DNA of 64,000 nt from Sulfitobacter sp. SK012 (lineage in GTDB: Bacteria; Pseudomonadota; Alphaproteobacteria; Rhodobacterales; Rhodobacteraceae). The notes below the pieces were generated by a model. That model was given only the letters and a program-made list of their open reading frames with translations. It did no database searches and had not been told where the DNA came from. Position 1 is the stretch's first letter. The number at the start of each line of letters is the position of its first letter. Positions 13,458 to 22,046 of this stretch are shown here, in pieces. The stretch covers positions 4,588,001 to 4,652,000 of the forward strand of contig NZ_CP025804.1 in assembly GCF_003352085.1 (NCBI RefSeq). The letters are read 5' to 3'. Position numbers and translations under genes: made by a program.

Positions 13458-14285
13458 TTAACGCAAGAGCAGCCCGGCCTGTTTTGCCTCGGTCATCAAT
13501 GACCGGCTTACGGGTATCTCGTTTCCAGTACTGAGCATCAAGAACGCCCGTGCACCCTCGCGCCGGGCGGCGGATACTTGATCAAGGGCCACCCAATGCG
13601 ACCGGTGGACCCGAATGCCCTTGGTTGGCTCAGCCTCTTTGATCGCATCTGTGAGGCGGATCAGGACCAGACTTTCTCCCTTGGTGGTCTGGATCAGTGT
13701 GTAATGATCTTCCGACGACAGCGCGACCAAATCACCGCGTTTGTCGAATGGAAGCCGGCCCAGCAAAGTTGGTGGTCTGATCTGGACGTCACCCGCATTG
13801 AAATCCATTTGCCCGGATACCGTTTGGAAGATCACCGTCACAATCAACGAAATCACAAAGAACTGCACCAAAAGTACTGACCATTCTGCAGCGGACGGCC
13901 AATAGCCGAAGCTGATGTAGTTTTGCAAGGTTATGAATGGGGCAATGCCGGCACCGGTAGCGACGCTGACCACCCCAATGCGAGCTAACTTTGGCAAAGC
14001 TGTACCAATCATGTTTGCCAGCCAAGTATTTATGACGAAACCGATAGAATAAGTTCCCGCTGCCATAACCAGCCAATAGATCAACCGCTCAACCAATGAG
14101 AGCCGTTCGTCAGTGCCAAATGGCCCCAATATCGCAAGCAATGCAGCGACCCCACACAGCACAATATACACCCCGGGAGCGCTGAACAGAGCGCGCCATT
14201 CACGAAGCGCGGATTGCAGATGTCTCTCATTCACGAAGCGAACCCAACCCTTTACGAAACCACCGTTGAAGCGCATGTGCGCCAA
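13458..14285 (-). CDS. Membrane-anchored LytTR-type transcriptional regulator
   Basis: 275 residues. The N-terminal part (about 30-165) has four hydrophobic segments. The C-terminal about 95 residues are a LytTR DNA-binding domain (VALSSEDHYTLIQT, RVHRSHWVALDQV, ISRSLM-like end). This one-component membrane LytTR architecture is common next to small membrane proteins in alphaproteobacteria. It diverges from the DUF2306 gene at 14337, its likely target. The start is the ATG at 14285; a second ATG at 14276 is also possible. Confidence 0.87.
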   Translation of the reverse strand: MAHMRFNGGFVKGWVRFVNERHLQSALREWRALFSAPGVYIVLCGVAALLAILGPFGTDERLSLVERLIYWLVMAAGTYSIGFVINTWLANMIGTALPKLARIGVVSVATGAGIAPFITLQNYISFGYWPSAAEWSVLLVQFFVISLIVTVIFQTVSGQMDFNAGDVQIRPPTLLGRLPFDKRGDLVALSSEDHYTLIQTTKGESLVLIRLTDAIKEAEPTKGIRVHRSHWVALDQVSAARREGARAFLMLSTGNEIPVSRSLMTEAKQAGLLLR

Positions 14286-14336
14286 TGCAAACGGTAGGGC
14301 ACTCCACTCCTTTTACCAACCCTTTGGAGATGCCCA

Positions 14337-14831
14337 ATGACCCTTGCCCCCTTCTTCGACGCACCCGTTTACATCCAACTGCACGCCGCCGCCGCTATGA
14401 TAGCTTTGCTGCTTGGGCCCTTCGTGATCTTGCGAAATAGGCGCGACCGGCTCCACAAAACGGGTGGCTATATCTGGGTGCTTTCGATGATGGTCGTCGC
14501 GGTTTCATCCTTTTGGATTACAGAATTTGCGATGATTGGTCCGTTCAGTCCGATTCACGCCTTGTCTGTTTTTGCGCTTTGGTCGGTTTGGGAAGGGCTA
14601 CGGCACGCTTTTGCAGGACGAGTTGATGCGCATCGCCAAGTGTTCCAGAATTTGTACTGGAGGGGTTTGGTCATAGCGGGGCTGTTCAACTTCTTGCCAG
14701 GGAGGGCATCGAATCGTGCTGTGTTTCCAGATTCGCCTGATGCTGGCCTTTGGGTGCTTGGTGTTGGATTGACGCTTATCATCGCCGATGGGCTGGTTCG
14801 GTTTCGAAGGCGTTCCAGCAGCATTGCCTGA
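14337..14831 (+). CDS. DUF2306 membrane protein
   Basis: 164 residues with about four transmembrane segments. The pattern HLHKTGGYIWVLSMMVVAVSSFWI and later WRGLVIAGLFNFLPGR matches DUF2306-type predicted membrane proteins, where histidines near the first two helices may bind a cofactor. The biochemical role is unknown. It sits 51 bp from the divergent LytTR gene, a recurrent pairing that suggests regulator and target. Confidence 0.8.
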   Translation: MTLAPFFDAPVYIQLHAAAAMIALLLGPFVILRNRRDRLHKTGGYIWVLSMMVVAVSSFWITEFAMIGPFSPIHALSVFALWSVWEGLRHAFAGRVDAHRQVFQNLYWRGLVIAGLFNFLPGRASNRAVFPDSPDAGLWVLGVGLTLIIADGLVRFRRRSSSIA

Positions 14832-14988
14832 TTGTTTCGATGTAGAAGTCCGTCGACCCTTGGCTTCCATTCAAGGCTCTGGCGCTACAAAATCGTTGAA
14901 TGGTCGTCACAGCGGCGTGGGCGGGCTAAAATACAATCAACGACTTAAGTAGTACTGAAGGATGCATTTGTATAAAATGCTAAACGAC

Positions 14989-15014
14989 CGCCCGACTCAG
15001 CAGGCGGGCGTTTT
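14989..15014 (+). terminator. Hairpin terminator left of the island
   Basis: CGCCCG and CGGGCG form a 6-bp GC stem with a 10-nt loop, followed by TTTT. It lies about 160 nt after the DUF2306 stop and just before the left attachment repeat. It could end that gene, or on the other strand the original tRNA-Lys transcript. It marks the last chromosomal feature before the island. Confidence 0.5.
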
Positions 15015-15030
15015 GAGAACGAAAATTAGA

Positions 15031-15101
15031 TAAATAGCCGCATTTTAAGTTAAAAGTGGTGAGCCCGTCCGGGTTCGAACCGGAGACCTACTGATTAAAA
15101 G
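15031..15101. repeat. Left attachment repeat (attL) containing a tRNA-Lys 3' fragment
   Basis: 71 bp that match 25575-25645 at 68 positions. Bases 15057-15101 are identical to the 3' 45 nt of the tRNA-Lys at 25601-25676 (CCA end, T arm, variable loop, anticodon 3' side). The similarity continues 26 bp beyond the tRNA 3' end with three mismatches. After 15101 the sequence departs from tRNA, so this copy is not a functional tRNA. It is the classic duplicate left by site-specific integration into a tRNA 3' end. Confidence 0.88.
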
Positions 15102-15243
15102 AGAGTTGGCGTGGATACTCACCACCCGCAAGGCGTACGTAAATACCTTATAAATATGGACTATGCGGAAAAACTCTACGTGCCTTTACGCATTGCTGCG
15201 TATTTTGGTGTGTGATAGGTGTGTGATGGAAGGAGTTTCAACT

Positions 15244-16557
15244 ATGAGCAATGTGGCATCACTTGCAGACAAGCGTGCCCAACAGGGAGTGAGCCGGGCC
15301 TCTGAGAAGATATCTGTTGAGGCGGCGGCGTTAACTGCGAACAAGATGAAGCTGACTGCCGAGCGCGTGCGTAAGCTGGAAGGAAGAGCCCAAGGTCGGC
15401 GCTGGGTCGCAGATACCGAAACCAAAGGTCTATACGTTGCGGTCGAAGCATCTGCCACCGCCGCCAAAAGCTATTACGTGCGCGGAAGGATAGGCAAAGG
15501 TCGTGCAGCCAAGCGGGTTGATATCCGGTTGGCTGCAGTGGGTGACCTCAAATTAAACGATGCCCGGGATGCAGCGGCACGGATAATGCAGCAGTTGCGG
15601 CATGGTGCTGACCCACGGCGACGGTCAGCGGATGAAACCCTTACGTTGGCTGGCCTCATTGCCGCATACGAAGAGAACCTTCAGCAGCGTGGTGTTGTGC
15701 GCTGGAAAGATACGATCGGCACGCTGAACCGTTGGCTTGATAAATTGAAGGTTCGCGATGCGAAGACCTTGGAACAACTGGACTACCTCAACGCCATTAC
15801 CCATGCTGAAAGGACGGTCGGCATCCCAAGCGCAGATGCGCTGCGGCGCGCGATAACAGGGATGCTGAACTACGCGGCAGGGCCCGTGAAGCACCTGCCC
15901 TACTCCGTCATGGCGGGATATCGAAAACCCAAGGGCACGCGCGCAGAGAAGGTTGCGCGCTCAAAGGGGAAGCAACCCAACTTGCGCGATGCGGTCGAGT
16001 TTCGGGCGTTCTGGGCGGCTACCGAGAGCGCCCACACAGATATGTATAGGGACTTCCTGCGCGTGCTGTTGCTGACAGGCCAGCGCAGTATCGAACTGGC
16101 GAAGTTGGAGTGGTGTGACTTAGACCTTGAGAAAGGCATCTGGCACGCGCGCGCCGAGACGCGAAAGAACGGCGAACCGATGGACGTGCCCCTTGGCCCA
16201 TTGAGCCTGTCCATCCTGAAGGCGCAGACCGTCGGCGGCGTAACGGATTTGGTATTTCCGAATAAAGTTGGCGGTGTGTTGGACAGCCAAACCAGCGGCG
16301 CGAGGTTGAAGCCGATCAAGGCGGCGATGGAGACAAGCTGCGGCCGAGGCGATGTGGCCCTGCATACGCTACGCCGTGCCTATCGAACACGACTGAGTGA
16401 AATGGAAGTGCCCACGGACATGGCAGAACTAATGGTGGGTCACAAACGCAGCGACCTTGAGGAACGCTATGACCATGATGACCGCTTTGGCCGGCGGGTA
16501 GAAATTCAAAACGCATATGAGGCGTGGGTAAAGGAGACTGTCAGTGCGGAAGGTTGA
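15244..16557 (+). CDS. Tyrosine-type site-specific integrase
   Basis: 437 residues. The catalytic set is intact: Arg281 (TGQRSIELAKLEW), His374-x-x-Arg377 (LHTLRRAY), His400 (MVGHKRSDL) and Tyr409 (EERYDHDD). The N-terminal part contains an arm-binding region of the P4/CP4 integrase kind, then the core-binding domain (LTLAGLIAAYEENLQQRG). I chose ATG 15244 because AAGGAG lies 8 nt upstream; an in-frame extension to 15163 runs towards the attachment site. Placement beside attL identifies it as the enzyme that inserted the island at tRNA-Lys. Confidence 0.95.
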   Translation: MSNVASLADKRAQQGVSRASEKISVEAAALTANKMKLTAERVRKLEGRAQGRRWVADTETKGLYVAVEASATAAKSYYVRGRIGKGRAAKRVDIRLAAVGDLKLNDARDAAARIMQQLRHGADPRRRSADETLTLAGLIAAYEENLQQRGVVRWKDTIGTLNRWLDKLKVRDAKTLEQLDYLNAITHAERTVGIPSADALRRAITGMLNYAAGPVKHLPYSVMAGYRKPKGTRAEKVARSKGKQPNLRDAVEFRAFWAATESAHTDMYRDFLRVLLLTGQRSIELAKLEWCDLDLEKGIWHARAETRKNGEPMDVPLGPLSLSILKAQTVGGVTDLVFPNKVGGVLDSQTSGARLKPIKAAMETSCGRGDVALHTLRRAYRTRLSEMEVPTDMAELMVGHKRSDLEERYDHDDRFGRRVEIQNAYEAWVKETVSAEG

Positions 16558-17098
16558 AGAAGATGCGAACGAGACGCTGAAGCGTTTGGGTTTTCGGGTG
16601 CAGATCTTGCTGGAAGACCTCCGAGAGTTGGACGGCGCGTCCGAGGCAGAGCAGGAAGCCTCGGCGCTCAATTATGCAATCGAGTTCCTGCGTGGTCTTA
16701 CACCAGAGATCGCCACCGAAGAGCTGGATGCGCCTCTGCTCCGCTTGTTCAGTCGCACAATAGATGCGGAAAAAGGCGCTTCGATGAACGGTAACACTGG
16801 CAACCAAACATCATTTAGCGAAGAGTTCCCGCTGATGCAGGCGGTCGCGGCAGTCCTCGTGCTGAAAGAGGACCACGGGGAAACGCAAAAAGAGGCATGC
16901 GAAAAAGTCGCTAAGGTGTGTCCTGCGGGTGTAACATCCAGAAAGTTGAAGAATTGGTCGATGCTGTCACGACAGCTAACACCTGAACGCGAACGAAAAC
17001 GTGAACTATCGGCGGCAGCACTCAGATATGACTGCAAAACCCCAACGGCAATTCTGGCAAGGATCGAAGTCGCGTTCACACGCATGAGCGCTCTTTAG
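16544..17098 (+). CDS. Unknown protein coupled to the integrase
   Basis: 184 residues from a GTG that overlaps the integrase end by 14 nt, which argues for coupled translation. The protein is soluble and charged, with helical stretches (ETLKRLGFRVQILLEDLREL). A middle segment, VLVLKEDHGETQKEACEKVAKV, looks helix-turn-helix-like but is not a clear family match. I do not recognise it. Its position suggests an accessory to integration or excision, such as a directionality factor, though it is long for one. Confidence 0.65.
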   Translation: MRKVEEDANETLKRLGFRVQILLEDLRELDGASEAEQEASALNYAIEFLRGLTPEIATEELDAPLLRLFSRTIDAEKGASMNGNTGNQTSFSEEFPLMQAVAAVLVLKEDHGETQKEACEKVAKVCPAGVTSRKLKNWSMLSRQLTPERERKRELSAAALRYDCKTPTAILARIEVAFTRMSAL

Positions 17099-17326
17099 CG
17101 GCGCGCGGTCCGTTGGAATAGCATGAGTACGTTCGATCATGGCACGCTCTATCCAAGCATTTCGGGCTGAGCGATTAACTCGACCGCAACGAGCAAACGG
17201 TTAAGCGGTACCGATATCACTTTGAAGACCTGGAGAACCAGTCGGGGCGGGTCAACAAGATGGCCTGTCTTGGCGACTAATTTCTCTCGCTCTCAACACG
17301 CTAGAGCGACCCTGGAATCGAAGTCT

Positions 17327-17779
17327 TCATGAATTAAAGTATCCTGAATAGTGATGGCCAACGCTGGACGCACGATTTATGAAAACATGCTCCGAAATTA
17401 TGGATTGCCCGCCCAGCACAACACCAGCATTCAGGTAAGTGCCGACTCCAATCCGGCTGCTACGGGAAACGACAGCAGTTGGGTCGATCAGTCCAGGGTA
17501 TTCCACATAACGGTTTTCCCTTGCGATCTGACTCAGTTTCCTTCGGTTCGATGGTACAAAGGCACAGGCTATAAAGCGCCCCGGGCGAATGCCGTTTTTG
17601 CATTCAGCGAGTGGCTTCAATTTTTCTCGGTTCAAAAGCCTGACTGTTGATCCGACAGATATGGCCGTAGTCAGTTTCAGGCCAGCGCGTTCTATTGTTT
17701 CCTGATAGTCAACGGCAAGTGGACTTTTAACGCCGAAAAGGATGATCTGTTTATCAGTGTTCACACAAAAACCTGTCAT
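17327..17779 (-). pseudogene. Truncated NeuD/PglD-like sugar O-/N-acetyltransferase
   Basis: 150 residues on the minus strand. The N-terminal part resembles the PglD/NeuD Rossmann-like half (KQIILFGVKSPLAVDYQETI, AFVPSNRRKLSQIA). It continues into the first coils of a left-handed beta-helix (LIDPTAVVSRSSRIGVGTYL, GGQSIISEHVFINRASSVGH) and then stops abruptly at HHYSGYFNS. Family members are about 200-220 residues and need the remaining coils for acetyl-CoA binding, so this is a 3'-truncated remnant. It points away from the acylation cassette and may be a relic of surface-polysaccharide genes. Confidence 0.7.
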
Positions 17780-17914
17780 TGAGCGTTAAACTCTGCAAAG
17801 AGATGAATGAACAAGTCCGCCTGTGGCAACATAAAATTGCCAATTTTACGGAGTATGCCACTTACAGTTAGTTAGTTTTTGGCCGACAGGCCCGAATCTA
17901 GCGCCTTTGACGTT

Positions 17915-18085
17915 ATGAGTTTTGATTTAGGAGATTTAGATATTTTTTGGTTCACAAAGGTCTTTCGGCTTCAGAGTGGATGCCTAATGGAAAGTCGCTT
18001 CGTTGAGGGCCACGTGATGTGGTTTGCTGATGAGGCTGTCGCAGCTGGGCGCGAGACTGAAGTCTCCACCAGTATTTCTGCATGA
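17915..18085 (+). CDS. Possible 56-residue protein translationally coupled to the acylation cassette
   Basis: The ATG at 17915 gives MSFDLGDLDIFWFTKVFRL and a stop that overlaps the next start (ATGA at 18082-18085). The overlap and strand match the rest of the cassette. An in-frame TTG at 17879 would lengthen it to 68 residues. No ribosome site is convincing, no family is recognised, and there is no membrane segment. It could be a leader ORF that couples translation of the first adenylation enzyme. Confidence 0.45.
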   Translation: MSFDLGDLDIFWFTKVFRLQSGCLMESRFVEGHVMWFADEAVAAGRETEVSTSISA

Positions 18086-20016
18086 GCGGCTACGATTACA
18101 CATCTTCAAAAACCGCAGCACTGCTCTACGATTCCCGGACTGGCATTGTCGAAACACCTGCCGGTCACGCCGTTGAGTTGTCACCGAATGAACAGGCGGT
18201 AATGTTCTGGCGCTCCAGCGGTCTTCCGATGTCCCGATTGCAGCAATTTACCGGACAAACCTTGGAGGATCTGAGCCAGATTGTGGATGGCCTGGCGCGC
18301 AAGCTGAGGTGTGGGGCGGATGACATACCTGCATTCCGGCTGGAGTTCAGGCACGGCAAAGGCCCCAGGCCTTCAGAGCCTTGGGCGAAACGGACGATGT
18401 CTTGCCTTGTTTGGGAGGCCCTGAACAACCGCCCGGCAGATGATCCGTTTATTGTTGACGCACGCGGTGACACGATCACCGCTGGCGAAGTGCTCGATGC
18501 CACCGCCCGCATCCGGTCAGCGCTGCGCAATGCCGGGGTTGGCAAGGGTGATATCATTGGGGCTGACAGCACACTCAGCCTTGAGACTTACCTGATCACT
18601 CTGGCGGCATGGATGCATGGTGCCCCTCTGATCCGTATGGACAGCAATGCCGCGCCGGGCGTTGTTCTGTCGCAGCTTGAGCGGACACCGGCGAAGATTG
18701 TTTTCTCCGCCCGCACAGAGGATCTGGCTTCTGCCAATGCTGTGTACCGACTGATAGCGCTTCCGGGTGACGACCCCGGGGCAGATGACGATGCATTTCT
18801 GACCTGGATCAGTGCGGCCCCAGCGCCATCGGCACAGGATCGCGCGCCCGCTGAGGTGGATCCGGCAGACCTGTGCCTGATATCGTCTACCAGCGGGTCG
18901 ACCGGTACACCCAAATCAGTGCTCCTGTCGCATCAGGCGTTCTGGTTTGCCAATGACCGCTCTTCCCGGATGGGGAGCTTTTCCGATACCGATATCTTCA
19001 GCTCCGTGAGCGATTTTGTTGGGGGGTATTCAACCGCTCTTCTTACGGGCGTGCCTTTACTGAAGCGCGCGCGAGTAATGATCCCGCGACCGTCTTCGCG
19101 CGGATCTCCGCTTGACTACGCAATGGACTGCAGCGAATGCCGGGTAACCTGTGCGATGATTGGTCCGTCCGCACTGCGCTCTGTTATTGAAGGTGGCGAA
19201 CGGTTTGCCACGCCTTTCCTGAACGGCCTCAGTAACCTGTGCTCAACGGCTGCACCGTTTGGTGAAACGCTTGTGCGCGATTTGCGCGCCCTTTCCCGAG
19301 TCGAAATTGCGGAGCATTTTGGTAGTCGCGAATACGGCGGCTCACTGTCGGCCCGAACGACTGATCTCGATGTGATCACGGCAGGCGGCGGCTTTGAGAA
19401 TGAAGCACTTGTGCGCGTGGTTGACGACAACGGTGATATCTGCGGGATCGACCAGATTGGCCACCTGTTGGTGGTCTCCCTGGGCCTGATGGACGGGTAT
19501 GTCATGCCCGAAGGCCCGTCGCCCCATTCACTGCATGATAACCCACAGCGCCTATCTGCGCATGAGATGTGGTATAGAACCGGTGATCTTGCCTCTTATA
19601 CTGCCACTGGCAAAGTAAAGATTGCAGGGCGTAGTTCGGACCTGATGAAGGCGCCGGATGGACAGATCGTGATGCCCATCGAGATCGAGAATATCCTGCA
19701 CGCAGATGACCGTGTTCTGGAAGCCAGTGTATTCTCTGTGAAAGATGAAAAGGGTCTCGAGTGTATCGCCGGTGCAATTATTCCCGGCAAAGGACAGGAC
19801 CAGACAGGCCTTGAGTTCAGGCTGCGTCAGCGCGTACAGGAGGTTCTGGGGCACCTCAAAACACCGCGGATTCTATTGATTATGGATACTTTCCCCCGTG
19901 CGGCACAAAATAAGCCCGATAAAAACAGACTGAAGTCTTTGTGCGAAGAGAAGTTAAACCCGGTTTCACATGAAAACGCAGCCGCGACGATGGACGAGCG
20001 AAACTCATCTGTGTAG
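18082..20016 (+). CDS. Adenylation enzyme with N-terminal winged-helix-like domain (dlt-like cassette)
   Basis: 644 residues. Residues about 105-630 are an AMP-forming acyl/aminoacyl adenylation domain: P-loop STSGSTGTPK at 269-278, A5-like region AEHFGSREYGG, A7 YRTGDLA, hinge AGRSSDLMK, and a C-terminal DKNRLK that supplies the A10-type lysine. Residues about 15-90 are extra and read like an OmpR/PhoB-type winged helix (GHAVELSPNEQAVMFW, then LEDLSQIVDGLARKL). That reading is my inference. A DltA-like role, activating a carboxylic or amino acid for the carrier encoded next, fits the neighbourhood. Substrate unknown. The start overlaps the preceding 56-codon ORF. Confidence 0.82.
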   Translation: MSGYDYTSSKTAALLYDSRTGIVETPAGHAVELSPNEQAVMFWRSSGLPMSRLQQFTGQTLEDLSQIVDGLARKLRCGADDIPAFRLEFRHGKGPRPSEPWAKRTMSCLVWEALNNRPADDPFIVDARGDTITAGEVLDATARIRSALRNAGVGKGDIIGADSTLSLETYLITLAAWMHGAPLIRMDSNAAPGVVLSQLERTPAKIVFSARTEDLASANAVYRLIALPGDDPGADDDAFLTWISAAPAPSAQDRAPAEVDPADLCLISSTSGSTGTPKSVLLSHQAFWFANDRSSRMGSFSDTDIFSSVSDFVGGYSTALLTGVPLLKRARVMIPRPSSRGSPLDYAMDCSECRVTCAMIGPSALRSVIEGGERFATPFLNGLSNLCSTAAPFGETLVRDLRALSRVEIAEHFGSREYGGSLSARTTDLDVITAGGGFENEALVRVVDDNGDICGIDQIGHLLVVSLGLMDGYVMPEGPSPHSLHDNPQRLSAHEMWYRTGDLASYTATGKVKIAGRSSDLMKAPDGQIVMPIEIENILHADDRVLEASVFSVKDEKGLECIAGAIIPGKGQDQTGLEFRLRQRVQEVLGHLKTPRILLIMDTFPRAAQNKPDKNRLKSLCEEKLNPVSHENAAATMDERNSSV

Positions 20017-20027
20017 GATTTTTAGTT

Positions 20028-21902
20028 ATGAACCAGTTTAATATGGGCGGACAGATTTCTCCCACAGCATACCCAAATGGATGGATTGAGGACAGCCTCA
20101 CCGCTGCTGACACCAAGAAACCTTTCATGGTGGTTGATGGTGTCGCGTTCAGTTACGGCCAGTTTGATAAGCGCGTCAAAAAACTTTCGCGTGTTCTGTT
20201 TGAGACCTGCGATCCGGACCGCGGAATGGGCATTATCACACGTTCCGCAACTGAAATGGCGTGCCTGTTTGTTGCTGCGCTGCGCGTTGGTGTTCCAGTA
20301 ATAAATATCAACCCCGAGCTTACACCTTCCGAACGTGCACATGCACTGCGGGCAAGCAATGTCGCGCATGTCTTTATTGACCGTGACATTGATGACGATC
20401 ACCCTTTGCCGGAAAACGTGACCAGAATTGTCGTTGACGCCGCCAAGCCGGACAAAACCAGTTTTGTCGGCAAACTGCTTGGGAGCGGCCGTAAGTCTGC
20501 GCCCAAATCGGATTACGAAGCCCATATTGATGCCGCCGAACCGCTGGAAATGGCGATCCCTGTCGATCCGGATCGCACAGCTATGATGTTGATGACATCC
20601 GGCACTACAAGCAATCCAAAGGTTGTCGAACTAAGCCACAAAAACATCAAAGCGCAGCTCGATGCATTCCGTGAGGTTTATCAGTTTACGGCTGAAACAC
20701 GCCTGCTTAACCCGCTGCCACTACATTTTACGGACGGCATTCTGCACGGACCCCTGCATGTGTTGTTTGTCGGCGCCACCCTTTACCGGCCATCTGTTTT
20801 AGAGTTCGACAAGCTGGAGAGCATGCTGCTATCTGTATACCGGGACCGTATCACACACTTCTTCGTTGTGCCGACCTTGCTCAATCTGATCCTCAGCTTA
20901 CCCGAGTCGTTTGATGACGCTTTTGATACACCGGATTTTCGGATGCTTCGCTCGAGCGGAGACCGGCTTGGTTTGCCAGTCTGGAAAAACTTCGAAGATC
21001 GCTTTTCGGTAAGAGTGTGCAACGCCTATGGTCTTTCCGAAACCGTCTGTGAGGCGTCGTACTGCGGACCGCAGGACGGCACCTATCGTCTGGGTACGGC
21101 CGGCAAGCCGGTCGGTTGCGAAATAAGAGTGATGACTTCACAAGGAGAGGAAGTTGCCCTTGGGGACGAAGGTGAACTATGGATACGAGGTGACATCGTC
21201 GCAAAAGGCTACCGCAATAATCCGGATGCAACGAGTAATGCGTTCTCGGATGGTTGGTTCCGCACGGGAGATCTGGCAAGGCTGGACCAGGATGGTTTTG
21301 TCTCCATCACCGGAAGGGAAAGCGGCATAATCATCTCCGGAGGGATCAACATCAATCCTGCGGATGTCTCAGATGTCATCATGAAATTGCCCTGGGTGAC
21401 GGATGCTGCAGTCTTCGGTATTGACGATCCGACATTCGGCGAAAAAGTTGTCGCCGCTGTCGCGCTCGACACTGAACATGATGATAAGGCTAGGGCCAGA
21501 GAAGAGATTGTCGGGTTTTGCAGAGACAATCTTGCGCGTCATAAAGTGCCGCGCACCGTTCTGCTTCTGAACGAGATTCCTCGCACTCTGTCTGGCAAGG
21601 CGATTGTCAGAAAACTGCGAGATATTGCCCGGGCGCCTGAGATGACAGGCGAGGGCCGGTCGAACGAGGTTGCAAAAGACGTTATTAGAATTGCGTCCAA
21701 AGTTTTCAATTGTGAGCCAAAAGACCTGACCTTGAATTCTACCGCGAAATCAGCCGTCGGCTGGGACAGCTTTGCGCATGTTCAGCTAATTCTTGAGGCT
21801 GAGCGCGCATATGGCGTGACGATCCCGCCTCGTGCGTTTCTGAATATCAGGTCGCTGAAAGAGCTCGCGCAGATACTGGAAGAACAAAATGGCACGTCGT
21901 AG
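20028..21902 (+). CDS. Adenylation enzyme fused to an acyl/peptidyl carrier domain (dlt-like cassette)
   Basis: 624 residues. Residues about 20-535 are an AMP-forming ligase: P-loop MTSGTTSNPKVV (189-200, with Ser and Val in place of two usual Gly), A7 WFRTGDLARL, hinge ITGRESGIIISGG, and the catalytic Lys at about 524 in SGKAIVRKL. Residues about 545-620 are a carrier domain with the phosphopantetheine Ser at about 581 (GWDSFAHVQLI). The protein therefore combines DltA-like activation with DltC-like carriage in one chain. It starts 11 nt after the first ligase and its end overlaps the 47-residue microprotein. A phosphopantetheinyl transferase would be needed; none is in the window. Confidence 0.9.
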   Translation: MNQFNMGGQISPTAYPNGWIEDSLTAADTKKPFMVVDGVAFSYGQFDKRVKKLSRVLFETCDPDRGMGIITRSATEMACLFVAALRVGVPVININPELTPSERAHALRASNVAHVFIDRDIDDDHPLPENVTRIVVDAAKPDKTSFVGKLLGSGRKSAPKSDYEAHIDAAEPLEMAIPVDPDRTAMMLMTSGTTSNPKVVELSHKNIKAQLDAFREVYQFTAETRLLNPLPLHFTDGILHGPLHVLFVGATLYRPSVLEFDKLESMLLSVYRDRITHFFVVPTLLNLILSLPESFDDAFDTPDFRMLRSSGDRLGLPVWKNFEDRFSVRVCNAYGLSETVCEASYCGPQDGTYRLGTAGKPVGCEIRVMTSQGEEVALGDEGELWIRGDIVAKGYRNNPDATSNAFSDGWFRTGDLARLDQDGFVSITGRESGIIISGGININPADVSDVIMKLPWVTDAAVFGIDDPTFGEKVVAAVALDTEHDDKARAREEIVGFCRDNLARHKVPRTVLLLNEIPRTLSGKAIVRKLRDIARAPEMTGEGRSNEVAKDVIRIASKVFNCEPKDLTLNSTAKSAVGWDSFAHVQLILEAERAYGVTIPPRAFLNIRSLKELAQILEEQNGTS

Positions 21903-22032
21903 CATTAAATCTGAAAGCCGTACGTTTCTGACCAAACACCAAGAACCTGCACCCGCTCTGGCGTGGTTCCTTGTTTTTGGCATCTTGGCATCCATCACAG
22001 CGTTAACGCTGACCTACTTCCTCATCGTATAA
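21889..22032 (+). CDS. 47-residue single-pass membrane microprotein (first of two)
   Basis: ATG 21889 overlaps the 3' end of the ligase-carrier gene by 14 nt, and the stop is 14 nt before the MBOAT start. The first about 20 residues are basic and polar (MARRSIKSESRTFLTKHQ), followed by one hydrophobic helix (about 24-46) that ends the protein at FLIV. The expected topology is N-terminus in the cytoplasm. There is no C-terminal tyrosine motif, so this is not the acyl shuttle. It may be an MBOAT subunit or a tether for the carrier domain. Its place and overlap make it a real gene rather than chance. Confidence 0.7.
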   Translation: MARRSIKSESRTFLTKHQEPAPALAWFLVFGILASITALTLTYFLIV

Positions 22033-22046
22033 GACAGAATGCAGTC

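Noticed and set aside
15057..15101. Second tRNA-Lys gene at the left junction
   Set aside because: Only the 3' 45 nt match tRNA. The 5' half and acceptor pairing are missing, so it is an attachment-site duplicate.
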